Shown here: positions 54,323 through 61,949 of the stretch, one piece after another
Position numbering within the stretch: position 1 is the first letter of the stretch
Layout: every line of letters begins with the position of its first letter
DNA from: Mycolicibacter sp. MU0083
GTDB lineage: Bacteria; Actinomycetota; Actinomycetes; Mycobacteriales; Mycobacteriaceae
Length of the DNA: 64,000 nt
Direction: 5' to 3'
Assembly (NCBI RefSeq): GCF_963378075.1
Contig: NZ_OY726394.1
Location: 2,976,001 to 3,040,000, forward strand
The notes under the pieces: generated by a model
Told to the model about the DNA's origin: nothing
What the model saw: only the letters and a program-made list of their open reading frames with translations
Databases searched by the model: none
Made by a program: the position numbers and the translations under genes

Positions 54323-55747
54323 CTATCCGTCGGAGAGTTCGCGTGCCCGCGCTTCGCTCTCCACCGCCGGCCCTGATCCCGGCAGTCTCCTACCGGCGAC
54401 TTCAGGGGTGAATACGACCGCTATGGCGCCGATGGCGCCGGCTGCCATCAGCAGGTATGCCGGCGCCACCGGGTTGCCGGTACTCGAGACCAGTGCCTCG
54501 GCGATGAGCGGCGTAGTCCCACCGAACGCAGACACCGACACGTTGAAGCCGATCGCCAACGCGCCGTAGCGCACCGGCGTGGGGAACAGTGCGGGCAGCG
54601 TTGCCGGCAAGGTGGCGTCGAAGCACAGCAACATCAGGCCGATCAGCAGCACCCCCGCGAAGACCACCGGATAGCCTTGGGCGGTGTGGGCCAGGCTCAA
54701 CGCCGGTACCGAAACCACCAGCAACATGGCGCATCCCGCGTACAAAACCGGCTTGACACCAATGCGGTCGGAAAGCCGGGCAAGGGGTACCACCGCAGCC
54801 ATCAATACCACCAGCGTCGCCACGATCACCAGCAGGCCGACGGTGTGCGGAATCTGCGTGGCTGTCTGCAGATAGGCGGGCAGAAACCCGGTGAGCAGGT
54901 AGTCGGTGACGTTGTAGGCCAAAACCAATGCGACACAGAGCAGTAGGGGCCTCCACTGCCTGGCGGTACGCCGCAGCTGCGTGGCGGCGGAGTCTTCGGC
55001 GGCACCCCGAGCACCGCCCGCCTGTTCATAGACAGGTGACTCCTTCATACGCAGCCGCAAGTAGAGCGCGGTCAGCCCCAGTGGCGCACTGAGCAACAAC
55101 GGAACCCGCCATCCCCAACTGAGCATCGCCTCCTCGCTCAGCCGGGCCTGCATTACGGTGACCAGCGCACCCGCGGCCACATAGCCGGCCTGTGAGCTCA
55201 GGGGCAGAAATCCGGCCAACATGACTCGTTTGTTGTCCGGCGCCTGTTCGCCCACGTAGACCATCGCCCCGACATACTCGCCGCCCGCGGAGAAACCCTG
55301 CACCATGCGAGTCGCTACCAGCAGAATCGGCGCCGCGATGCCGATGGCACGGTAGCCGGGAAGCAGCCCGGTGGCGGTGGTGCCGACCGTCATCAGCAGC
55401 AGCGTGGTGACCAGTACGCGCTTACGGCCGATCCGGTCGCCGAGGGTGCCGAAGATCAATCCCCCGACCGGGCGCACCGCGAACGCGGCGGCCATGGTGG
55501 CGAAGGCTCCGATCAGGCTGCCGGCTCCGGAGCCCGGGTAGAACACCCGCGCGATAGTGGTGGCCAGGTATCCGTAGACGCCGAAGTCGTACCACTCCAT
55601 GAAGTTGCCGATGGCGGTGCCACCAATGGATCGCCGGACCTGCTCAGGGTCGGCGACCCGGATCTGATCGCGCCGCCATCTGCGGCGGCGATGTCTGCGG
55701 CCGGCCAGCGCGCTACCCCACGGGCCTCGGGCCGACCGGCCAGCCAT
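54323..55747 (-). CDS. MFS transporter, metabolite:H+ symporter (MHS) type
   Basis: A 474-residue carrier with 12 predicted membrane helices. The MHS signature is NFMEWYDFGVYGYLATTIA at the first helix and the loop GTLGDRIGRKRVLVTTLL. Similar proteins (ProP, KgtP, ShiA) import compatible solutes, ketoglutarate or shikimate; the substrate is not evident. A basic N-terminal tail of about 35 residues precedes the first helix; the start may lie further in. No SigF motif was found upstream. Confidence 0.85.
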   Translation of the reverse strand: MAGRSARGPWGSALAGRRHRRRRWRRDQIRVADPEQVRRSIGGTAIGNFMEWYDFGVYGYLATTIARVFYPGSGAGSLIGAFATMAAAFAVRPVGGLIFGTLGDRIGRKRVLVTTLLLMTVGTTATGLLPGYRAIGIAAPILLVATRMVQGFSAGGEYVGAMVYVGEQAPDNKRVMLAGFLPLSSQAGYVAAGALVTVMQARLSEEAMLSWGWRVPLLLSAPLGLTALYLRLRMKESPVYEQAGGARGAAEDSAATQLRRTARQWRPLLLCVALVLAYNVTDYLLTGFLPAYLQTATQIPHTVGLLVIVATLVVLMAAVVPLARLSDRIGVKPVLYAGCAMLLVVSVPALSLAHTAQGYPVVFAGVLLIGLMLLCFDATLPATLPALFPTPVRYGALAIGFNVSVSAFGGTTPLIAEALVSSTGNPVAPAYLLMAAGAIGAIAVVFTPEVAGRRLPGSGPAVESEARARELSDG

Positions 55748-55810
55748 ATTGAGTGCGGCGGAGTTTCCCCAAGTCCCGTGCGGGGGACATCGGACGTTGG
55801 AGCACCGCGA

Positions 55811-55966
55811 TCAATACCAGTGGCGTCGGCCGCCGACCGGCCGGCCTACCGCCCCCAACAACCAGAGCACGGCGCCGACGACCAGCAGGACGATTCCGAT
55901 CGCCCACAGCACATAGATGTCCAACACCAGACCCAAGATCAACACCAGCAACCCGAGTCCGATCAT
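55811..55966 (-). CDS. DUF6131-like 51-residue membrane protein (copy 2)
   Basis: A 51-residue protein with two hydrophobic helices and the C-terminal GRPVGGRRHWY, closely matching copy 1 at 46793 (both have LLVVGA, LGA and GRR-x-WY). The ATG at 55966 overlaps the hemerythrin stop (ATGA), so it is translationally coupled to hemerythrin and expressed from the same SigF-type promoter. Function unknown. Confidence 0.78.
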   Translation of the reverse strand: MIGLGLLVLILGLVLDIYVLWAIGIVLLVVGAVLWLLGAVGRPVGGRRHWY

Positions 55967-56526
55967 GAGTCGTAGCCCAAGATGGCGTCGTGAGCCCGGT
56001 CCACCATCGAGGCGAACGGACCGACGAAGGCGTTCGCCAGTGCGCCCTCAATCCCGGCGTGCGGCCGAGTCGGTGCGATAGCCTCGGCCAGTCTGACCGC
56101 CCTTTCCAGTAGCTGCAGTTCGGAATCACCGAGTTCGGCTTGTAGATACGCGAATTCGTCGTGTTCTTCGCGGTCGGCGTGCTCCGCAACATCATCGCGA
56201 AGCTCCCGAAGTCGCTCGGTGAAGAATTCCGAATCGACGTCGACGTTCTCCAACTCGCCCAAGGCCGTCTTGGCGTGCTTTTCCTCGATCAGCCGCGCGT
56301 CGATCACCGTACGGCCGTTGTCGAGTTCGTGCGCGGCCCGCGGATGCACGATCGCCTCTTCGGCGGTCTCGTGCACGGCCAGCAGGCGGCGCAGCCGGAC
56401 GAACGACTCCTCACGCTCGGTACCGGCGGCCAACAGCGTCTCATCGAACAGCGCTTTGCTGCGCTGGTGTTGTTCGGTGAGAAAGTCGACCACGTCCGCC
56501 CGGTTGTGCAATGTCGTCTGTGCCAT
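55963..56526 (-). CDS. Hemerythrin-like (HHE) domain protein
   Basis: A 187-residue four-helix bundle with the hemerythrin iron ligands: HQRSKALF, HETAEEAIVHP, EEKHAKTAL and HADREEHDEF, giving the H-HxxxE-HxxxH pattern of a di-iron site. Mycobacterial HHE proteins affect resistance to peroxide or nitric oxide. A SigF-type promoter lies directly upstream with 9 bases between -10 and ATG. It is followed by the coupled DUF6131 gene. Confidence 0.88.
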   Translation of the reverse strand: MAQTTLHNRADVVDFLTEQHQRSKALFDETLLAAGTEREESFVRLRRLLAVHETAEEAIVHPRAAHELDNGRTVIDARLIEEKHAKTALGELENVDVDSEFFTERLRELRDDVAEHADREEHDEFAYLQAELGDSELQLLERAVRLAEAIAPTRPHAGIEGALANAFVGPFASMVDRAHDAILGYDS

Positions 56527-56535
56527 GGTTCTGGG

Positions 56536-56561
56536 CTACCCGGATGGGCCGGGGGCAAAAC
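56536..56561 (-). promoter_or_regulatory. SigF-type promoter of the hemerythrin operon
   Basis: Reverse strand GTTT (56561–56558), 16-base spacer, GGGTAG (56541–56536). The ATG at 56526 follows after 9 bases, so the transcript is probably leaderless. Confidence 0.7.
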
Positions 56562-56573
56562 CTCCCGGGGGCT

Positions 56574-58034
56574 TCACGCCACCACCCGGATGTGTTCGAG
56601 TGACGAGTCCGCGGCATCGGGCAACGCCATCCCAGCGGCCAGTCCGGACCGCAGGTAGTCGATGACAGCCGCGTTGAGGCGCTCGCCGGGCACCACCGCC
56701 GGCACGCCCGGTGGATACGGCGTGATCTGCTCGGCGGCGATACGTCCGCCGGCACGCGACGCCGCGACCATCTCGGTAGGGCCGAAGAAGGCATCCCGAG
56801 GCAACTGCACCGATTCCAGCTGCAACTCCTGCGGCGAAGGCAGACGGATCTCAGGCGGTCGTTCGAAAGAGGTTGCGGCGTCGCGCCATTCGCAGAGCCC
56901 ATCCAGAAGTCGGCCGGCGGTGCGGTGATCGTCGGCGAAGGACAGAGTGATCAGGATTCGCCGGTGATCTGCCAACCCCACGTCCAGGCCCCGCTGTTCG
57001 CGTAGCCAGTCCCGGGTCTGATAGCCCGACGTCCCGGTGGCCGACACATCGACCAGGACCTGCAGTCGGTCCAGGTCGTGGGAGGCCTCCGCACCGAGCA
57101 GCGCCTGCTCGAGCACTTCGACTCCCGCGATCTCATCGATGCGTCCGCGCACGTCGCGCGCCAACGCGCACGCGGCCCCCAACAGTTCATGCCCGTGCTG
57201 CACCATCTGGCGGCGCCAGCCATCCAGTGCTGCATAGATCGGCACGCTGGGACTGGTGGTCATCAACAGATCGGCGCACGCCGTCAGTCGCTCCCGGTCG
57301 ATGAGGTCGCCCTGGATGTGGTAGACCGAGCCCTGCTCGAATCCCGCTCCCATCTTGTGCACGCTGACCACGCAGACGTCTGCGCCGGCGTCCATCGCCC
57401 AGGTCGGTAGATCCTCGTGGAAGGGCAGGTGCGCACCCCAGGCCTCGTCCACGATCAGCGGTTTGCCGCGCTGATGACAGATGTCGGCGATGGCGGCCAG
57501 GTCCGCACAGGTGCCGTACGGCGACGGACTGACCACCAGCGCACCCGCGGCGTCGGGATTCTCCTCCCAGGCTCTGGCGACCCGCTCCGGTGACGGCGGA
57601 TGGCACAGGTGCCGTTCAGCGTCCCAGCGCGGGACGATCCAACGCGGCCGAATCCCGGAGAAGATGAGCCCACCCACCACAGACTTGTGGGCGTCGCGCG
57701 GCAGCAGCAGCCCGCCGCCGGCCCCTCCGGCGACCGCCATCATCGCCGCTCGAACGGAGAGCGAACTGCCGCAGGTGGAGAAGAATGTCGTCGAAGCCCC
57801 CACCGCGTCGGCCATCAACTGCTCGGCGTCGGTCAGAAACCCTCCGCGTGCGACCCAGTCGTCCAAGCCACCGCGCGCCAGGACATCGGCGCCGAACAGA
57901 TCGGCGCCCAGCACCTCGAGTACCGACTCGTCTGCGCCACGTCCCCGGCGGTGCCCCGGCGGGCTGAAACCGTACCGGTCTTCGCGACGGTAATCGGCCA
58001 AGGCTTCCAGCACCGGCGCTCGGCTCTGATCCAT
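56574..58034 (-). CDS. PLP-dependent Orn/Lys/Arg decarboxylase family protein
   Basis: A 486-residue fold-type-I PLP enzyme of the Orn/Lys/Arg decarboxylase family, shorter than the E. coli inducible enzymes because it lacks the N-terminal wing domain. Motifs: PPGHRRGRGAD near the start, FFSTCGSSLSVRAAM, VDEAWGAHLPFHE, and the cofactor lysine in SVHKMGAG. Decarboxylation of arginine, lysine or ornithine consumes protons and yields polyamines, consistent with acid or stationary stress. A SigF-type promoter lies 11 bases before the ATG. Confidence 0.85.
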   Translation of the reverse strand: MDQSRAPVLEALADYRREDRYGFSPPGHRRGRGADESVLEVLGADLFGADVLARGGLDDWVARGGFLTDAEQLMADAVGASTTFFSTCGSSLSVRAAMMAVAGGAGGGLLLPRDAHKSVVGGLIFSGIRPRWIVPRWDAERHLCHPPSPERVARAWEENPDAAGALVVSPSPYGTCADLAAIADICHQRGKPLIVDEAWGAHLPFHEDLPTWAMDAGADVCVVSVHKMGAGFEQGSVYHIQGDLIDRERLTACADLLMTTSPSVPIYAALDGWRRQMVQHGHELLGAACALARDVRGRIDEIAGVEVLEQALLGAEASHDLDRLQVLVDVSATGTSGYQTRDWLREQRGLDVGLADHRRILITLSFADDHRTAGRLLDGLCEWRDAATSFERPPEIRLPSPQELQLESVQLPRDAFFGPTEMVAASRAGGRIAAEQITPYPPGVPAVVPGERLNAAVIDYLRSGLAAGMALPDAADSSLEHIRVVA

Positions 58035-58042
58035 AACGGCAC

Positions 58043-58069
58043 GGCATACCCAGGTGGCGCAGCGGGTAA
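58043..58069 (+). promoter_or_regulatory. SigF-like promoter of the molybdopterin oxidoreductase gene
   Basis: Forward GGCAT (58043–58047), 16-base spacer, GGGTAA (58064–58069). The -35 is weak, but the -10 is good and the ATG at 58079 is exactly 9 bases on, as in the other SigF-type genes here. It is interlaced with the promoter of the divergent decarboxylase. Confidence 0.5.
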
Positions 58070-58070
58070 C
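58046..58070 (-). promoter_or_regulatory. SigF-type promoter of the decarboxylase gene
   Basis: Reverse strand GTTA (58070–58067), 15-base spacer, GGGTAT (58051–58046). Start codon after 11 bases. Its -35 overlaps the forward -10 and vice versa. Confidence 0.65.
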
Positions 58071-58078
58071 CCGGTGTC

Positions 58079-60409
58079 ATGACAGATCGCATCGCGCAGC
58101 CCTGGGGTGCGCGCACTCCCTACGCCGCCGGGCAGCGCTGGCCCGACCGGGTGGATGCCGAACTCACCGACGGCATGCACCCCGAAGAAGTGCAGTGGAC
58201 GCAATCCGCGGCGGTGCTGCACTCCAACGGCGACGGCATCGACATCGCCAGCCATGACGGCCGGATCGTCGGTGTGCGCGGCCGCCGCATCGACCGGGTC
58301 AACCAAGGGCGGGTGGACCCCAAGGATCTGTTCGGCTGGCAGGCGAACAACTCACCCGATCGGCTGACGGTACCGCTGGTACGCGACCACGACGGGCTGG
58401 TCGAATCCGACTGGGACACCGCGATGAATCGGATCGTGTCGAGAACCCAGGCGCTGCTTCGTGATTTCGGTCCGAGTGCGATCGGCTTCTACACCAGCGG
58501 CCAACTGCTGTTGGAGGAGTACTACACGCTGTCCGTGATCGGTCACGGCGGACTGGGCACCAATCACATGGACGGCAACACGCGACTGTGCACCGCCACC
58601 GCCGAGTGGGCGCTCAAGGAATCCTTCGGTTGCGACGGCCAGCCCGGTTCCTACACCGACGTCGATCACGCGGACGTGATCGCGCTCTACGGACACAACG
58701 TCGCAGAGACCCAGACCGTGTTGTGGTCACGCATGCTGGACCGCCTGGCCGGGGCCGACGCACCGCAGATCCTCTGCGTCGACCCTCGCGAAACCGAGGT
58801 CGCCAAAGCGGCGACGGTGCATCTGGCACCGGTTCCCGGTACCAATCTGGCATTGATGAACGGCCTGCTGCACGAGGTGATCGCGAACGACTGGGTGGAC
58901 CACGACTACATCGACGCCTACACCGTCGGATTCGACGAGTTGGCGGCCTGCGTTGCAGATTATCCGCCGGAACACGTGGCACAGATCTGTGACGTCCCGG
59001 CTCGGGATCTTCGGCGCGCCGCCGAGATTCTCGGGCAGGCCCAGCGTCTGCTGTCGACGGTGCTGCAGGGCTTCTATCAATCCCACCAGGCGACTGCGGC
59101 GGCGACTCAGGTCAACAACCTCAACCTCATTCGCGGCATGCTGGGTCGCCCCGGTGCCGGTGTTCTGCAGATGAACGGACAGCCCACCGCGCAGAACACC
59201 CGGGAGTGCGGCGCCAACGGCGGCCTGCCGGCGTTTCGCAACTGGCGCAACGACGAGCACGTAACCGAATTGGCCCAGCTGTGGAACGTCGATTCCGCCC
59301 GGATTCCGCACTACTCCGAGCCCACGCACGTCATGCAGATGCTGCGTTTCGCCGAGCAGGGCAGTCTGCGGATGCTCTGGATCAGTGCCACCAATCCTGC
59401 GGTGTCGCTTCCGGAGTTGCGTCGCATCCGCGACATCCTGGGGCAACACCGGCTGTTTGTCGTGGTGCAGGACATCTTCGCGACCGAGACCGCTCAGCTC
59501 GCCGACGTCGTGCTGCCCGCCGCCGCGTGGGGCGAGAAGACCGGAACCTTCACCAATGCCGACCGTACGGTTCACCTGTCCGAGAAGGCCGTCGAACCTC
59601 CCGGCCAGGCCCGCTCGGATCTGGAGATCTTCTGTGACTATGCCGAGCGGATGGACTTTCGTGATCGCGACGGCCTGCCGTTGATCTCCTGGAAGGATTC
59701 CGAGTCGGCGTTCGCGGCTTGGCAGCGCTGCAGCGCCGGACGCCCCTGCGATTACACCGGGCTGAGCTATGCAAAGCTGCGCGGTGGCAGCGGGATTCAA
59801 TGGCCGTGCAACGCCGAGAGCCCCGACGGCACCGAACGGCTGTACGGTGACGGCGAGTTCTTCAGTGCCCCTTCCTACTGCGAAAGCTACGGCAAGGATC
59901 TTCGCACCGGCGCCGCGGTCGAGGCCGCCGAATACGGTGCCGCCAACCCCGACGGCAAAGCGATGTTGCGCGCCGCCGGCTATTCCGCGCCGCATGAGCG
60001 ACCCACCGACGACGAGCAGTTATGGCTGACGACCGGCCGCACCGTCTATCAGTTCCACACCCGCACCAAAACCGCGCGCGCCCCCGAACTCAACGCAGCG
60101 GCACCGCAGGTGTGGGTGGAGCTGTCGGTCGGCGATGCCGAGCGTCGCGGGATCGGCGATGGCGACCTCACCGAGATCCGCTCGGCCCGTGGCAGTGTTG
60201 AGGCCCGGGCGCGAGTGGGTGGAATCCGCGACGGCGTCGCGTTTCTGCCGTTTCACTACGGCTACTGGGACACCGACGATACGGGCCACCACCGGGCGGC
60301 CAATGAACTCACGATCACCGATTGGGATCCGGTCTCCAAACAACCCATGTTCAAGACGGCGGTGGTGCGCATCTGCCGAAGCGCAGATCAGGACCGGTCC
60401 GGACGATGA
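58079..60409 (+). CDS. Molybdopterin oxidoreductase lacking the N-terminal [4Fe-4S] cysteines
   Basis: A 776-residue protein of the assimilatory-nitrate-reductase/formate-dehydrogenase type (Rv0197 branch). Molybdopterin blocks are present (GFYTSGQLLLEEYYTLSV, NTRLCTATAEWAL, ALYGHNVAETQTVLW, NGQPTAQNTRECGANGG, C-terminal WLTTGRTVYQFHTRT). Relatives read SACVLCSNGCG near residue 45; here the residues are A45, H48 and D52, so the three cluster cysteines are gone. It therefore cannot bind the usual cluster. It starts 9 bases after a SigF-like -10 and is coupled to the next gene. Confidence 0.85.
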   Translation: MTDRIAQPWGARTPYAAGQRWPDRVDAELTDGMHPEEVQWTQSAAVLHSNGDGIDIASHDGRIVGVRGRRIDRVNQGRVDPKDLFGWQANNSPDRLTVPLVRDHDGLVESDWDTAMNRIVSRTQALLRDFGPSAIGFYTSGQLLLEEYYTLSVIGHGGLGTNHMDGNTRLCTATAEWALKESFGCDGQPGSYTDVDHADVIALYGHNVAETQTVLWSRMLDRLAGADAPQILCVDPRETEVAKAATVHLAPVPGTNLALMNGLLHEVIANDWVDHDYIDAYTVGFDELAACVADYPPEHVAQICDVPARDLRRAAEILGQAQRLLSTVLQGFYQSHQATAAATQVNNLNLIRGMLGRPGAGVLQMNGQPTAQNTRECGANGGLPAFRNWRNDEHVTELAQLWNVDSARIPHYSEPTHVMQMLRFAEQGSLRMLWISATNPAVSLPELRRIRDILGQHRLFVVVQDIFATETAQLADVVLPAAAWGEKTGTFTNADRTVHLSEKAVEPPGQARSDLEIFCDYAERMDFRDRDGLPLISWKDSESAFAAWQRCSAGRPCDYTGLSYAKLRGGSGIQWPCNAESPDGTERLYGDGEFFSAPSYCESYGKDLRTGAAVEAAEYGAANPDGKAMLRAAGYSAPHERPTDDEQLWLTTGRTVYQFHTRTKTARAPELNAAAPQVWVELSVGDAERRGIGDGDLTEIRSARGSVEARARVGGIRDGVAFLPFHYGYWDTDDTGHHRAANELTITDWDPVSKQPMFKTAVVRICRSADQDRSGR

Positions 60410-60888
60410 GACTCGATCTGCCACTGCGTGAACTGCGGCGCTCCGAGGCCTCGCTAGCCGGCCGGTTCCGCCGGGTAGCGAGGCGGCATAAGGCCGATCA
60501 CGAGGTCTTCCACCTGTGCACAGATCTCGCGGATTGGTCTGACGATCACGTTCGTCGTCTCGCGCAGGCGGGGCGAAGCCACGGCTTGCGCCGGGCGCCG
60601 TCGCTCAAACGGATCGGGCGGTACCGGTCGTCGTTCCCGGAAGGGATCAGTGTGGCGCTCGGTCGGCGGTCCGAACCGGGAATGCTGCTACTGGCCGACC
60701 TGCGCAGCCTGTATCTGCACGCCGCCGCGGTCTCCGTCGACTGGGTGGTGCTGGCGCAGGGCGCACGTGCCGCCCGAGACAGTGAGTTGCTGGAGTTGGT
60801 GGAGCACTGCCACCCCGCAACGCTGCGGCAGCTGAACTGGACCGAAACCATGCTCAAAGAACTTGCCCCGCAAGTGCTGTTGTCGTAG
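60406..60888 (+). CDS. Unknown helical protein coupled to the molybdopterin oxidoreductase
   Basis: A 160-residue protein with no recognised domain. It starts with ATGA overlap on the oxidoreductase stop, so it is likely a partner or chaperone. The sequence is mostly helical, with a basic N-terminal half (FRRVARRHKADHEVFHLCTDLADW) and a C-terminal amphipathic region (VEHCHPATLRQLNWTETMLKEL); scattered His, Glu and Cys residues could bind metal, as in ferritin-like bundles. Ferritin-like folding is only a suggestion. Confidence 0.6.
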   Translation: MRLDLPLRELRRSEASLAGRFRRVARRHKADHEVFHLCTDLADWSDDHVRRLAQAGRSHGLRRAPSLKRIGRYRSSFPEGISVALGRRSEPGMLLLADLRSLYLHAAAVSVDWVVLAQGARAARDSELLELVEHCHPATLRQLNWTETMLKELAPQVLLS

Positions 60889-60891
60889 CGC

Positions 60892-60905
60892 CCCGGCACG
60901 CCGGG
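60892..60905. terminator. Short hairpin between convergent genes
   Basis: CCCGGC and GCCGGG separated by AC, a few bases after the 160-residue protein gene and just beyond the stop of the opposing membrane gene. A small, weak terminator candidate. Confidence 0.3.
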
Positions 60906-60908
60906 TGT

Positions 60909-61256
60909 TCAACGCTGAAAAGCGAGGTACAGCGCCAACAGGTCGAGCGACAACAGCAACCAACCGGCCACCGGAACCAAGAGTCCGCGCCGCCGGCCCG
61001 CCGTGAAGAACGAGGCCAGGATGGTCAACGCGGAGATCGCCGGTGCGCCGTAGTACAGCACTCCGAACGCCGTTCCGCTGGGCCCGAGGTCGGGGCACTC
61101 GGCGGTGCTGCAAGCCGCGGTGCTCATCACCGCGCCCATCGCAAACACCATGACCAACGCCGCCCCCGCCGCGGTCAACAGAGCGGCAGCCCAATTGACC
61201 CAGAGTCGCGCACGACGGTTGTCGGTCTCCATCGCAACCGGCATCGGCTCTGCCAT
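60909..61256 (-). CDS. Small membrane protein of unknown function
   Basis: About 115 residues with three predicted membrane helices (about residues 20–42, 65–85 and 92–112) and a short extracytoplasmic loop with two cysteines (ACSTAECPDLG). No domain was recognised. ATG 61256 overlaps the stop of the PfpI gene (TGATG; a GTG at 61259 is also in frame), so it is the second gene of that SigF-type unit. Confidence 0.65.
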   Translation of the reverse strand: MAEPMPVAMETDNRRARLWVNWAAALLTAAGAALVMVFAMGAVMSTAACSTAECPDLGPSGTAFGVLYYGAPAISALTILASFFTAGRRRGLLVPVAGWLLLSLDLLALYLAFQR

Positions 61257-61825
61257 CACAACGTCGCCCGGTGCGCGGCGAGCTCCTCCACCAGCGCATC
61301 GCAGAAGGCCGGCAGGTCATCGGGTTTGCGGCTCGACAGCAAGACCGAAGGTCGGCAATCGCAGCGCACCAACTCCTCATCGACCCAATCGCCGCCCGCG
61401 TTCACGATGTCGGTGCGCAGGCTCGGCCACGACGTGATCCGCCTGCCGGTAACGACTCCGGCTTCCACCAGTGTCCACGGGCCATGGCAGATGACGGCGA
61501 CGGGCTTACCCGCGTCGAAGAACTCCCGGGCGAACGACACCGCGCGTTCCTCGGTGCGCAGCTGGTCCGGGTTGGCTACTCCGCCGGGCAGGACCAGCGC
61601 GTCGAAGTCGTCCGCCGAGGTGTCGCCCACTTGCCGATCCACATCGAATCGGTCGCCGCGGTCCAGGTGGTTGAAGGCTTGGACCGGGCCGGCCGCCGTC
61701 GAGACCAGCGCCGGACGTGCGCCGGCTTCGGTAACTGCACGCCAGGGTTCGGTCAGCTCGACTTGTTCGACGCCCTCCGGCGCCACCAGGAATGCGACTC
61801 GTCGTCCTTCCAGCGATCCAGACAC
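61256..61825 (-). CDS. DJ-1/PfpI-family type 1 glutamine amidotransferase-like protein
   Basis: A 189-residue PfpI/YhbO-type protein. The nucleophile elbow is VICHGPWTLVEAG with the reactive Cys, and VLPGGVANPDQLR precedes it. Relatives act as deglycases or stress chaperones. The C-terminal domain KPDDLPAFCDALVEEL is typical. GTG 61825 has AAAGGAGAAG upstream. A SigF-type promoter lies 47 bases before the start. Confidence 0.88.
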   Translation of the reverse strand: MSGSLEGRRVAFLVAPEGVEQVELTEPWRAVTEAGARPALVSTAAGPVQAFNHLDRGDRFDVDRQVGDTSADDFDALVLPGGVANPDQLRTEERAVSFAREFFDAGKPVAVICHGPWTLVEAGVVTGRRITSWPSLRTDIVNAGGDWVDEELVRCDCRPSVLLSSRKPDDLPAFCDALVEELAAHRATL

Positions 61826-61872
61826 GACTTCTCCTTTCCGTGCTGTGGTGGTGCTCCCCGATACCGATCCGC

Positions 61873-61898
61873 ATACCCGGGCGCCTGGCCGAACAAAC
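61873..61898 (-). promoter_or_regulatory. SigF-type promoter of the PfpI unit
   Basis: Reverse strand GTTT (61898–61895), 16-base spacer, GGGTAT (61878–61873), a perfect match to the consensus. Confidence 0.75.
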
Positions 61899-61949
61899 GA
61901 CGCGATGTAGCGCAGCCCGCCCTCCGCGGCAGGTCGAAGGCGACACCGG

